This document shows, in pieces, positions 26,651 through 35,456 of a DNA stretch of 60,885 nt. The notes under the pieces are model-generated. The model saw nothing but the letters and a program-made list of their open reading frames with translations. It was not told the DNA's origin and searched no databases. The DNA is from an uncultured Eubacterium sp. (GTDB taxonomy: Bacteria; Bacillota; Clostridia; Lachnospirales; CAG-274), in the NCBI GenBank assembly GCA_900543365.1, contig UQRG01000001.1:1-60885 (forward strand), in the 5' to 3' direction. The translations under genes and the position numbers were made by a program. Position 1 is the first letter of the stretch. Each line of letters starts with the position of its first letter.

Positions 26651-29600
26651 TTATTTCTTTTCAACAGAAAGAACAACCTTTTCGCCATTAATATTCCATT
26701 CTTTACTAATATCAGAAGTACCCTCACAAATATCATCTGCAAGTACATCAGTAGCAATAGAATCCTTATTATCAGCAAAAACCTTAGCTATAGTATCATT
26801 GCCACTATAGTAAACCTTAATTCTATCAAGAACTTCAAATCCTGAATCTTTTCTCATTGTTTGAATTTTAGATACAAGTTCTCTTACAAAACCTTCCTCA
26901 ATAAGTTCAGGAGTAAGAGTTGTGCTTAATACAACAGTAGTTGTCTTATCACTTTCAGCAACAAATCCATCAGCCTGTGCAGTTTCTGTTAATACATCTT
27001 CCTCACCAAGTTCAACATCAGTACCATCAATATTAAACTTAATAACACCATTAGCCTTTAACTCGTTCATAAGTGCATTACCATCGCCATTCTTAAGGTA
27101 TTCACCAATAGCAGGAACAAGTTTACCATACTTTCTACCTAAAGTTCTAAGTTGTGGCTTAAAGCTATAGCTTGTAAACTTAGACGCATCATCAACAAAT
27201 TCCATATTCTTAACATTAAGCTCATCAAGAATAATATCAAAGTATTCTGCATCAAGTTTTCTGTCAGATTGAACATACATATTGCCAATAGGCTGTCTAT
27301 TCTTAATACCTGAAGTATTTCTAGCAGCTCTACCAGCAACTACAATAGAAAGTACAAGTTCCATATTAACTTCAAGCTTGTCATCAATCATATCATCATT
27401 AGCAACTGGGAAGTTACATAAATGAACAGATTTTGGAGCATTTTTATCTACATTTACAACAAGATTTTGATAAATACTTTCAGCCATAAATGGTGTAAAT
27501 GGAGCTGATAATTTAGCCATAGTAGTAAGAACAGTGTATAATGTCATATAAGCATTAACTTTATCCTGTGGCATATCCTTGCCCCAGAATCTTTCTCTTG
27601 ATCTTCTTACATACCAGTTAGAAAGCTCATCTACAAAATCAGCCATAGCTCTTGCTGATTCAGTAATCTTGTAATTTTCAAGTGACTTATCAACAAACTT
27701 AACAAGTGAGTTAAGTTTAGATAAAATCCACTTATCCATAGGAGCAAGTTTGTTATACTCAAGCTTATAATCCATTGGATTAAAGTTATCAATATTAGCA
27801 TAAAGTACATAGAAAGCATAAGTATTCCAAAGAGTACCCATAAACTTTCTCTGATACTCATTAACAGCCTTGTCATCAAATCTATTTGGTAACCAAGGAG
27901 CAGAGTTAGCATAGAAATACCATCTAACAGCATCAGCACCCTGATTATCAAGTACAGTCCAAGGGTCAACAACATTACCTAAATGCTTAGACATCTTTCT
28001 TCCGTCCTTATCCTGAACGTGACCTAAAACAATAACATTCTTATATGGACTCTTGTCAAAAATAAGAGTTGAAATAGCCATTAAAGTATAGAACCAACCT
28101 CTTGTCTGGTCAATAGCCTCTGAAATAAAGTCAGCAGGATAATTCTCATCAAAAATTTCCTTGTTTTCAAATGGATAATGCCACTGTGCAAAAGGCATTG
28201 AACCAGAGTCAAACCAACAGTCAATAACTTCTGATACTCTATGCATCTTGCCACCACACTTAGGACAATTAAGCTCAACAGCATCAATATAAGGTTTGTG
28301 TAACTCAATATTATCCGGACAATTATCACTCATTTCCTTTAATTCAGCAATAGAACCAATAGTGTGCTTGTAGCCACAATCACATTCCCAAATAGGAAGA
28401 GGAGTACCCCAATATCTTTCTCTTGAAAGACCCCAGTCAATAACATTTTCAAGGAAATTACCAAATCTACCAGTCTTAATATTTTCTGGCATCCAATTAA
28501 CAGTATTATTATTCTTTAAAAGCTGCTCTCTTACCTTAGTCATAGCAATAAACCAAGTATCTCTTGCATAGTAAAGTAAAGGAGTATCACATCTCCAACA
28601 GAATGGATAGTCGTGTTCAAAAGGAATAGCTGCAAATAACTTTCCACTTTCTTCTAATCTCTTTAAGATTTCCTTGTCACCATCTTTAACAAATACACCA
28701 GCAAGTCCTTCTACTTCTTCAGTAAAACAGCCCTGGTCATTAACAAGCTGTACAAATGGAAGGTCATAATTTCTACCAACCTTAGCATCGTCCTCACCAA
28801 AAGCAGGTGCAATGTGTACAATACCAGTACCATCTGTTAATGTAACATAACTATCAGCAGTTACAAAATAACACTTTTTATCTGGTTTAGCATAGTTAAA
28901 TAAAGGCTCATATTCCTTACCAACTAAATCCTGACCTTTGTATGTTTGAACAACTTCATAACCGTCCTTTAAAATTTCATCAAGGAGAGCCTCTGCCATA
29001 ATATAAATCCTGCCATCATTAGCCTTAACCTTAGTATAATTTTCTGCACCATTTACACAAAGGGCAACATTAGAAGGAAGTGTCCAAGGAGTAGTTGTCC
29101 AAGCAAGGAAATAAGTATTATCCTCATCTTTAACCTTGAAACGGCAAATACAAGATGTTTCCTTAACATTTTTGTAACCCTGTGCAACTTCGTGAGATGA
29201 TAAAGCAGTACCACATCTTGGGCAATAAGGAACAATTTTATGACCCTTATACAAAAGACCCTTGTCCCAAATCTGCTTTAATGCCCACCAAACAGACTCA
29301 ATATAATCATTGTGATAAGTTACATAAGGATTATCCATATCAGCCCAGTAACCAACTCTGTCACTCATATTTCTCCAAAGGCTTTCATAAGTAAATACAG
29401 AATCCTTACACTTCTTAATAAATGGTTCAACACCGTAATCCTCAATCTGTGGCTTACCACTAATACCTAACTGCTTTTCAACTTCAAGTTCAACAGGAAG
29501 ACCGTGAGTATCCCAACCAGCCTTTCTTAAAACCTTGTAACCCTTCATTGTCTTATATCTAGGAATTAAATCCTTAATAACTCTTGTTAAAATATGACCA

Positions 29601-29767
29601 ATATGAGGCTTACCATTAGCAGTAGGAGGTCCATCATAAAATGTAAATACTGGACAGTTTTCTCTTGCTTTAATAGACTCACCAAAAATGTCATTTTCTT
29701 TCCAGAAGCCTAAAATTTCTTTTTCTCTCTCAACAAAGTTGAGATTGGTACTTACCTTGTCATACAT
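26651..29767 (-). CDS. ileS: Isoleucyl-tRNA synthetase
   Basis: A class I synthetase of 1038 residues, the long eukaryote-like (IleS2) form common in clostridia. The HIGH-type motif PHIGH is near residue 55, followed by the CP1 editing domain (TTPWTLPSNVAL, split by the editing pocket). The zinc knuckles follow (CPRCGT near 205, CPKCGG near 500), then KMSKHLGN near 589-596 and the C-terminal anticodon domain. Other features fit the long form. AAGGAG precedes the ATG. A T-box leader controls it in response to uncharged tRNA-Ile. Confidence 0.97.
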   Translation of the reverse strand: MYDKVSTNLNFVEREKEILGFWKENDIFGESIKARENCPVFTFYDGPPTANGKPHIGHILTRVIKDLIPRYKTMKGYKVLRKAGWDTHGLPVELEVEKQLGISGKPQIEDYGVEPFIKKCKDSVFTYESLWRNMSDRVGYWADMDNPYVTYHNDYIESVWWALKQIWDKGLLYKGHKIVPYCPRCGTALSSHEVAQGYKNVKETSCICRFKVKDEDNTYFLAWTTTPWTLPSNVALCVNGAENYTKVKANDGRIYIMAEALLDEILKDGYEVVQTYKGQDLVGKEYEPLFNYAKPDKKCYFVTADSYVTLTDGTGIVHIAPAFGEDDAKVGRNYDLPFVQLVNDQGCFTEEVEGLAGVFVKDGDKEILKRLEESGKLFAAIPFEHDYPFCWRCDTPLLYYARDTWFIAMTKVREQLLKNNNTVNWMPENIKTGRFGNFLENVIDWGLSRERYWGTPLPIWECDCGYKHTIGSIAELKEMSDNCPDNIELHKPYIDAVELNCPKCGGKMHRVSEVIDCWFDSGSMPFAQWHYPFENKEIFDENYPADFISEAIDQTRGWFYTLMAISTLIFDKSPYKNVIVLGHVQDKDGRKMSKHLGNVVDPWTVLDNQGADAVRWYFYANSAPWLPNRFDDKAVNEYQRKFMGTLWNTYAFYVLYANIDNFNPMDYKLEYNKLAPMDKWILSKLNSLVKFVDKSLENYKITESARAMADFVDELSNWYVRRSRERFWGKDMPQDKVNAYMTLYTVLTTMAKLSAPFTPFMAESIYQNLVVNVDKNAPKSVHLCNFPVANDDMIDDKLEVNMELVLSIVVAGRAARNTSGIKNRQPIGNMYVQSDRKLDAEYFDIILDELNVKNMEFVDDASKFTSYSFKPQLRTLGRKYGKLVPAIGEYLKNGDGNALMNELKANGVIKFNIDGTDVELGEEDVLTETAQADGFVAESDKTTTVVLSTTLTPELIEEGFVRELVSKIQTMRKDSGFEVLDRIKVYYSGNDTIAKVFADNKDSIATDVLADDICEGTSDISKEWNINGEKVVLSVEKK

Positions 29768-29810
29768 AGGTAATTTTCTCCTTTCAAATATTGTTGATAC
29801 TATTTAATAC

Positions 29811-30062
29811 AAAATAAAAAGCTGCCGAGTCCAACAGGACGCAGCAGCGTGGTACCACCTGAATTGACATAAAAATATTATGTCCTCTCTAAAACCATTA
29901 ACGCAGGTTAACCGTCATAGCCTACTAAGTATAAAACCTTTTGGTATGCCACAGTATGGGTGATATTCAGAATATACATTAACATCGGGCTTTCACCTAA
30001 CCCCGACTCTCTTTAGTATTAGTATATCTTACTGTCCCAACTATAGTGTTTATCAAAATAAT
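29811..30062 (-). ncRNA. T-box riboswitch, isoleucine-specific
   Basis: The minus-strand leader holds the invariant T-box sequence AGGTGGTACCACG (29860-29848), whose TGGT would pair with an ACCA tRNA end. A terminator follows (29848-29821, GCTGC...GCAGC with TTTTT to 29815). Stem I has the GTGAAAGCCCG region and a specifier loop GAATATCACC with an ATC isoleucine codon at 29964-29962. Uncharged tRNA-Ile should stabilise the antiterminator and let ileS be transcribed. This explains most of the 370 bases without a gene between ileS and the HIT gene. Confidence 0.93.
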
Positions 30063-30069
30063 CTATTTC

Positions 30070-30098
30070 ATTATAATATGTTTTTTATAATTTGTAAA
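30070..30098 (-). promoter_or_regulatory. ileS T-box promoter
   Basis: On the minus strand: -35 box TTTACA (30098-30093), 17-base spacer, consensus -10 box TATAAT (30075-30070), about eight bases before the leader begins. Confidence 0.82.
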
Positions 30099-30140
30099 GC
30101 ATTAATTAAAAAATTTTTAAATATTTTTCCAATTATAAAA

Positions 30141-30548
30141 TTATAAATTTTTCTTTATTTCTTCACCAATCTGAGCAATCTTTTGAGCATCAGCATTAAT
30201 TTCACCAAACTTAATGTCAACAGTATCACCCTTATGTCTTGGTATAATGTGAATATGGAAATGGAAAACAGTCTGACCTGCTACCTCACCATTGTTCTGA
30301 AGAATATTAATTCCATCACAATTAGTTACCTTGTCTACAGCTTTTGCAACCTTTTTAGCTACAGCAAAAGCCTTAGCTGTTAAATCCTCTGGCATTTCTA
30401 AAATATTAGCATAATGGTGCTTGCAAATAACAAGACTATGACCAAGGTTCGCCGGATTAATATCAAGTATTACTTTAAAATCATTATCTTCATATATTGT
30501 AGTTGATGGTATTTCTCCATTAGCAATTTTACAAAAAATACAATCCAT
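30141..30548 (-). CDS. hinT: HIT-family nucleotide-binding hydrolase
   Basis: A 135-residue HIT protein that hydrolyses nucleoside phosphoramidates or related substrates. The family start DCIFCKIANGEIPSTTIYED contains zinc-type cysteines and the catalytic histidine triad is VFHFHIHIIPRHKGD near residues 93-107. AAGGAGG precedes the ATG. It appears to stand alone. Confidence 0.93.
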   Translation of the reverse strand: MDCIFCKIANGEIPSTTIYEDNDFKVILDINPANLGHSLVICKHHYANILEMPEDLTAKAFAVAKKVAKAVDKVTNCDGINILQNNGEVAGQTVFHFHIHIIPRHKGDTVDIKFGEINADAQKIAQIGEEIKKNL

Positions 30549-30645
30549 ATTAAAAGCCTCCTTATTATTTTTAATCTATTAGTCCTTTGTTTTAATAAAA
30601 CCCTTTACTACATTTATGCTTTTCACAACAAAACTATAAAAGGAT

Positions 30646-31023
30646 TTATTTCCTTATTCCTTCATTAGTAAATGTCCTTTTTAAGGCTCGTTCTGTATTA
30701 AAACCAGTAATTATTAAAATTATACATTGTATAACACACAAAATAATACTGACTACTCCAATACTAGTTTCTGAACTATTATAAATTAGAAAATGAACTA
30801 ATATAGATGGTATTAACATAATCCAACCAACTTTCCACCATAGTCGTCCACAATAATCCTGTGAAAACCTCCAAGTATCCATATTTTTCATAGATAAAGT
30901 TGTTCGATAGCCTTTTATTCCATTAATTTTTTTAGTTGGATATTTCCACATTATTCGTCCAAAACTTATCATTAGTATTGGTATAAACAAATCCCAAACA
31001 AACATAAATAACCAAAACCACAT
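30646..31023 (-). CDS. SdpI-family membrane protein
   Basis: A 125-residue membrane protein with three predicted helices. Between the first and second is the family motif KGYRTTLSMKNMDTWRFSQD (residues 39-58), typical of the SdpI/YhfL-type domain. In Bacillus SdpI gives immunity to the killing factor SdpC, but short relatives are widespread and most have no known role. No killing-factor gene is adjacent, so immunity should not be assumed. GGGAGG precedes the ATG. Confidence 0.75.
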   Translation of the reverse strand: MWFWLFMFVWDLFIPILMISFGRIMWKYPTKKINGIKGYRTTLSMKNMDTWRFSQDYCGRLWWKVGWIMLIPSILVHFLIYNSSETSIGVVSIILCVIQCIILIITGFNTERALKRTFTNEGIRK

Positions 31024-31163
31024 AAAACAACTACCTCCCTAAATCCATTATATTATACAAAATAATTAGAAACAACTGTATTGATTTTGAATATTGTGCA
31101 GTTGTATTTATGACTATTTATATTGTCCAAGTGCAATTAACAATTCCTATTTTTCATTATATA

Positions 31164-33050
31164 TTAAGCTACATTTTCATCTTCAAAAAATCTCTTGTGC
31201 CAAATAAGGAACATATAAACAGTCCAAATCTTACGGCTATAATCTCCCTTTCCAGCTCTATGGTTATCAAGATACTGAACAATTTTGTCAGTATTGAAAT
31301 ACTTTTCAGCTGCAGGAGAAGTAAATGCTTCCTTAATAATGTTATAATACTTATCTTCTTTAAGCCATACTCTTATAGGCACTGGAAATCCAAGTTTTTT
31401 CTTAGTTGCAGTTGCCTCTGGCAAATATTTTTTACTAGCCATTCTAAAAGCATATTTTGTAGCTCGTCTATTTACTCTGTAATCTGTAGGTAACTTTCTA
31501 GCTACATTAAAGACTTCCTTATCAAGAAAAGGAACTCTAACCTCAAGGGAGTTAGCCATACTCATTTTGTCAGCTTTAAGAAGAATATCGCCAACCATCC
31601 ACAAATTTAGGTCAATAAACTGCATTTTAGTTACATCATCAAGACCATTGCAAAAATCATAGTAAGGCTTAGTAATTTCAGTGTGGTCATACTTACCAGT
31701 CGGATTTTTAAGTATAGCCTCTCTTTCCTTTTTAGAGAACATCTGATTACCATTACCATAAAATCTTTCTTCTACATCAAGAGCAGCTCGCCTAAAATAA
31801 TTTTTACCCTTAAACTTAAATGGAATTGCACCTGCAATTTTAGCAATAGCCTTTCTAACTGGCTTAGGGAATATTCTCATAGGAGCAAGTGCCATTGGTT
31901 CTTCATAAATATTGTAACCACCAAAGAACTCATCAGCACCTTCACCAGAAAGAGCAACTTTTACCTTAGTTCTAGCAAGTTTACTAACAAAGTAAAGAGC
32001 AACAGCACTTGGGTCAGCTAAAGGCTCGTCCATATGATACTGAACCTTAGGCAAACTTTCCCAATATTCATCAGTTGATATAATCTTAGAATTACTTTCA
32101 ATACCCACATACTTAGAAAGTTCCTGTGCATAGCCTATTTCATTATACTTTTCATAATCAAAACCAACTGTAAATGTTTTTCCACTTGCCTTATCCATAC
32201 CATTTCTAAATGTTGCAGCAACAAAACTAGAATCAACACCACTAGAAAGGAAAGAACCAACCTCAACATCACTGACAACAGTGTGCATACTTACAGAATC
32301 AAGAAGTACATCTTCTACACTTTGAATGGCATCTTGAAGTTTAGTTCCGTTCTTAGGGTCAGCTACTATATCCTTTTCTGGTTCAAACTTTGGCTGCCAA
32401 TATCTCTTAACATCAAGTTTGCCATTTTCATAAGTAAGATAATGGGCAGGCTTTAACTTATAAACACCTTTGAAAAATGTTTCATCAAGTACAGAATACT
32501 GGAATGTAAGATAATTTTCAAGAGCCAATGTATTAACTTCTTTCTTAAACTTAGGATAAGAAAGGAAACTCTTTATTTCTGAACCAAATAAAAGCTCACC
32601 ATCAACTTGAGCATAATAATAAGGCTTAATACCAAAGAAATCTCTAGCAGCAAAAAGTTTCTTTTTATTCATATCATAAATAGTAAAAGCAAACATACCT
32701 CTTAAATCATTAAGCATATCTTCGCCCTTTTCTTCATAAAGGTGAACAAGAACTTCTGTATCTGCGTGAGTATAAAAACTGTGACCTTTTTTAATTAAAT
32801 CTTCCTTTAATGACTGATAATTATAAATTTCACCATTAAATACAATAACAACAGTTTTGTCCTCATTATAAATAGGCTGTGAACCATCTTCCAGACCAAT
32901 TATACTAAGTCTTCTAAAACCAAAAGTAACTTCTTCATCAGTATGAACACCACCACTATCTGGACCTCTATGTATAATTCTGTCCATCATAGCATTGATG
33001 ACTTCTTCTCTATTATCAAGGTTTCCTGTAAAACCACAAAAACCGCACAT
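31164..33050 (-). CDS. asnB: Asparagine synthase (glutamine-hydrolysing)
   Basis: AsnB makes asparagine from aspartate, ATP and glutamine. The mature protein must begin with the nucleophile cysteine, so I start at the ATG at 33050 (MCGFCGFTG), preceded by GGAGG; an in-frame TTG at 33065 would bury the cysteine. The glutaminase domain has IIHRGPDSGG near residue 29 and FNGEIYNYQ near 70; the synthetase domain has the P-loop SGVDSSFVAA near 265 and GEGADEFFGGYN near 370. It has 628 residues. It is monocistronic with its own promoter. Confidence 0.95.
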   Translation of the reverse strand: MCGFCGFTGNLDNREEVINAMMDRIIHRGPDSGGVHTDEEVTFGFRRLSIIGLEDGSQPIYNEDKTVVIVFNGEIYNYQSLKEDLIKKGHSFYTHADTEVLVHLYEEKGEDMLNDLRGMFAFTIYDMNKKKLFAARDFFGIKPYYYAQVDGELLFGSEIKSFLSYPKFKKEVNTLALENYLTFQYSVLDETFFKGVYKLKPAHYLTYENGKLDVKRYWQPKFEPEKDIVADPKNGTKLQDAIQSVEDVLLDSVSMHTVVSDVEVGSFLSSGVDSSFVAATFRNGMDKASGKTFTVGFDYEKYNEIGYAQELSKYVGIESNSKIISTDEYWESLPKVQYHMDEPLADPSAVALYFVSKLARTKVKVALSGEGADEFFGGYNIYEEPMALAPMRIFPKPVRKAIAKIAGAIPFKFKGKNYFRRAALDVEERFYGNGNQMFSKKEREAILKNPTGKYDHTEITKPYYDFCNGLDDVTKMQFIDLNLWMVGDILLKADKMSMANSLEVRVPFLDKEVFNVARKLPTDYRVNRRATKYAFRMASKKYLPEATATKKKLGFPVPIRVWLKEDKYYNIIKEAFTSPAAEKYFNTDKIVQYLDNHRAGKGDYSRKIWTVYMFLIWHKRFFEDENVA

Positions 33051-33070
33051 ATTTTTCGCCTCCAAATATA

Positions 33071-33088
33071 GGAAAACTCAGTGTTTCC
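33071..33088. promoter_or_regulatory. Palindrome at the asnB transcription start
   Basis: GGAAA and TTTCC form five-base perfect arms around eight bases, located between the asnB -10 box and the ribosome site. A repressor site or small hairpin is possible; no known family is matched. Confidence 0.35.
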
Positions 33089-33100
33089 ATAATTAAGTAT

Positions 33101-33129
33101 AGTATACTATAATAAATCAAAATATTCAA
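33101..33129 (-). promoter_or_regulatory. asnB promoter
   Basis: On the minus strand: -35 box TTGAAT (33129-33124), 17-base spacer, -10 box TATACT (33106-33101). Confidence 0.7.
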
Positions 33130-33173
33130 GATTATGATATAAAATAATTAAAATGTCAAAAAAACAATTTAAT

Positions 33174-34148
33174 TTACACTTTATAAAGTTCATCACTTGT
33201 TGGCTCATTTAGTACAGTTCTTTCACCATTACTAATAAACCACTTGCCTTTTTCAACTATTTTACCAATAGTACTTGCAACTATTCCCTCTTTTTCAAGT
33301 GCCGACATCATTTTATCGCCATTACTACATACAATAAGCATTGAACCACTAGATATAAGCCTTAAATAATTTACACCTAATTTGTTACAAATTATTTTTG
33401 TTTCTTCAAGTACAGGTATTTTATCCTCATAAACCTCAATACCTAGACCTGAACAATCGGCAATTTCCCAACAAGCACCAAGTATACCACCTTCTGTCAC
33501 ATCGTGCATAGCATTAGCACCAAGCTTAGCCCCTATTCTACCCTCTGCTATTACAGAAAGACTATTACCCAGTTTTTTAGCCTTTTCAATTACACTATTG
33601 TCAATGCCTTGTAGTTTATCAATTTTGTCTGATGCAAATATTGCAGTACCTTCCATAGCTGCATATTTAGTCATTATTACGCTATCACCAATTTTTGCTC
33701 CTCCAGATGGTATAAGTTTTTTTGTTTTGCCAACCACAGTACAACTTAATACAGGTTTAACAACTGCATCTGTTATTTCAGTATGACCACCTAAAATTGC
33801 CACATTTACATTTTTAGCCTCTTTATAAAGGTCAGTAATAATATGAGATATTTCATCTTCAGTAATACTTGCTGGCAAAAGAGCAGTAACCATCAGACCA
33901 ATAGGTTCACCACCACTTGATGCAATATCATTAGTATTAATATTAACAGCAAGTTTACCAATATCAGCTACAGCACCAGTAATAGGGTCAGTAGACAAAA
34001 GGCAAATATTTTCTCCTAAATCAAGAGCAGCACAATCTTCACCTATTGACGGTTTAAGAAGTACCTCTTTCCTATTAATATTGTGATTATTAATAGGGTC
34101 AATAACAATTTTTTCAAGCATACTATTTGGAAGTTTTCCTATGTTCAT
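33174..34148 (-). CDS. AIR synthase-related (HypE/ThiL-fold) protein
   Basis: A 324-residue ATP-binding protein with the AIR-synthase fold: N-terminal domain with GEDCAALDLGE and the Mg/ATP motif STDPITGAVADIGKLAVNI near residues 52-70, the NTNDIASSGGEP signature, then GGHTEITDAV and the C-terminal AIRS_C half (MTKYAAMEGTAIFA; HDVTEGGILGACWE). HypE normally ends in PRIC for carbamoylation; this protein ends differently (TSDELYKV), so it is not a hydrogenase maturase. Its substrate is unknown. The ATG overlaps the nagA stop by four bases. Confidence 0.82.
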   Translation of the reverse strand: MNIGKLPNSMLEKIVIDPINNHNINRKEVLLKPSIGEDCAALDLGENICLLSTDPITGAVADIGKLAVNINTNDIASSGGEPIGLMVTALLPASITEDEISHIITDLYKEAKNVNVAILGGHTEITDAVVKPVLSCTVVGKTKKLIPSGGAKIGDSVIMTKYAAMEGTAIFASDKIDKLQGIDNSVIEKAKKLGNSLSVIAEGRIGAKLGANAMHDVTEGGILGACWEIADCSGLGIEVYEDKIPVLEETKIICNKLGVNYLRLISSGSMLIVCSNGDKMMSALEKEGIVASTIGKIVEKGKWFISNGERTVLNEPTSDELYKV

Positions 34149-35182
34149 ATTATTATCCTCCTTCCTACATCTATATATCCATATTTACTTAAACCTAAAA
34201 GTTTTGAAGGGTTTTCAGAAGCCATTTTTATAGCAGATTCTAATCCTACAATTTTAGTCATATTCTCAACAGCCTTATTCATTGTTAGTATACTTCCGGC
34301 AAGTCTGCCTGTATTATCTCTTACAGAATTTTCATTAACAACCACATTTGTACCGCAAAAAACATAGGCACCTATTTCACATCCCATAGCCTCCATAGCA
34401 TCTGTAATAAGTATGATTTTATCCTCTTTTAACTTAGTAATAAGTTCAATACATTCTTTATCTATATGAACAAAATCACATATAACTTCAACAAAGTTGT
34501 TATCAATAATACCAGCTCCAGCAACCCCCATATTTCTATGATTAACTGGTGACATAGCATTAAACAAATGAGTATAGGAAGATGCTCCATTATTAATAAG
34601 TTCTTTACACTCACTAACACTTGCACCACTATGACCTATTGAAATAAAATCTCCATTATCAGTAACATACTTACAAAATTCATAGGCACCTTCACATTCT
34701 GGAGCAATGGTAAATCTAATTTTTAAATCCCCCATTATATTTTTTAAATCTTCATATAATTTAATGTTGCAAGGTGTAATATAACTTTCCTCCATAATCC
34801 CCTTGTATTCTTTACTTATAAAAGGACCTTCAATATGTATACCCAATATTTCAGCATAGTTATTATTTTTAGAGGCATACTTTATTTCTTTAGCAGAAGC
34901 TAAAATTTTAGAATATGACTTAGCAACAGTCGTTGGCATATAAGCACCAACATTATTTTCATAAAGTTTCTTACTTAAATAAATAATTTCACTACTTGAT
35001 GAGTTCATAATATCAACACCATATCCACCGTGAATATGAATATCAACAAAAGGTGGTACCAAAGGCTTACCTATTCCCTCACCCTTTGGTACAATGCTAG
35101 TCACAAAGCCATTTTCAACATCAACATCACCTAATATTAAGTTATAATTTTTATCAATAAATGTTATGTCCCTATAAATCAT
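34145..35182 (-). CDS. nagA: N-acetylglucosamine-6-phosphate deacetylase
   Basis: NagA removes acetate from GlcNAc-6-phosphate in amino-sugar recycling. In 345 residues, the metal-binding HIHGGYGVDIMN is near residue 48, HIEGPFISKEYKG near 120, HSGASVSE near 190 and HLFNAMSP near 212. The catalytic ITDAMEAMG follows near 270. I start at the ATG at 35182, just after AGAGGT; a TTG five codons earlier covers the ribosome site. It is translationally coupled to the AIR synthase-like gene. nagB is not in the window. Confidence 0.93.
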   Translation of the reverse strand: MIYRDITFIDKNYNLILGDVDVENGFVTSIVPKGEGIGKPLVPPFVDIHIHGGYGVDIMNSSSSEIIYLSKKLYENNVGAYMPTTVAKSYSKILASAKEIKYASKNNNYAEILGIHIEGPFISKEYKGIMEESYITPCNIKLYEDLKNIMGDLKIRFTIAPECEGAYEFCKYVTDNGDFISIGHSGASVSECKELINNGASSYTHLFNAMSPVNHRNMGVAGAGIIDNNFVEVICDFVHIDKECIELITKLKEDKIILITDAMEAMGCEIGAYVFCGTNVVVNENSVRDNTGRLAGSILTMNKAVENMTKIVGLESAIKMASENPSKLLGLSKYGYIDVGRRIII

Positions 35183-35299
35183 AAAAACCTCTGTCAACTA
35201 TTATATAATGTTTAATTTTATCACAAAAACAAAGTTTTATAAAGATAAAATATATAATAGAATAAATTTAATATTTAAAATAAATTTTATGAATTATGC

Positions 35300-35355
35300 A
35301 AAAAGAAGCTGTTACAAATTAACAATTAATGTTAATCTACAAACAGCTCCTTTTT
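35300..35355 (-). terminator. Terminator between lon and nagA
   Basis: A long hairpin: AAAAAG and AGCTGTT (35300-35313) pair with AACAGCT and CTTTTT (35342-35355), with an inner ATTAAC/GTTAAT stem. T-runs flank it on both strands. It should end lon transcription before nagA. Confidence 0.82.
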
Positions 35356-35456
35356 AATTTAATTAATATATTGCACATTTAAACAACTTTAATAAATTGC
35401 TTATAGGCATACTAGCATTACTGTGTCAAATAATATCACAAATACACTACTTTATA

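Noticed and set aside
30646..31023. Toxin-immunity locus based on the SdpI-like protein
   Set aside because: No SdpC-like toxin or maturation gene lies next to it, and short SdpI-fold proteins are common outside immunity loci.
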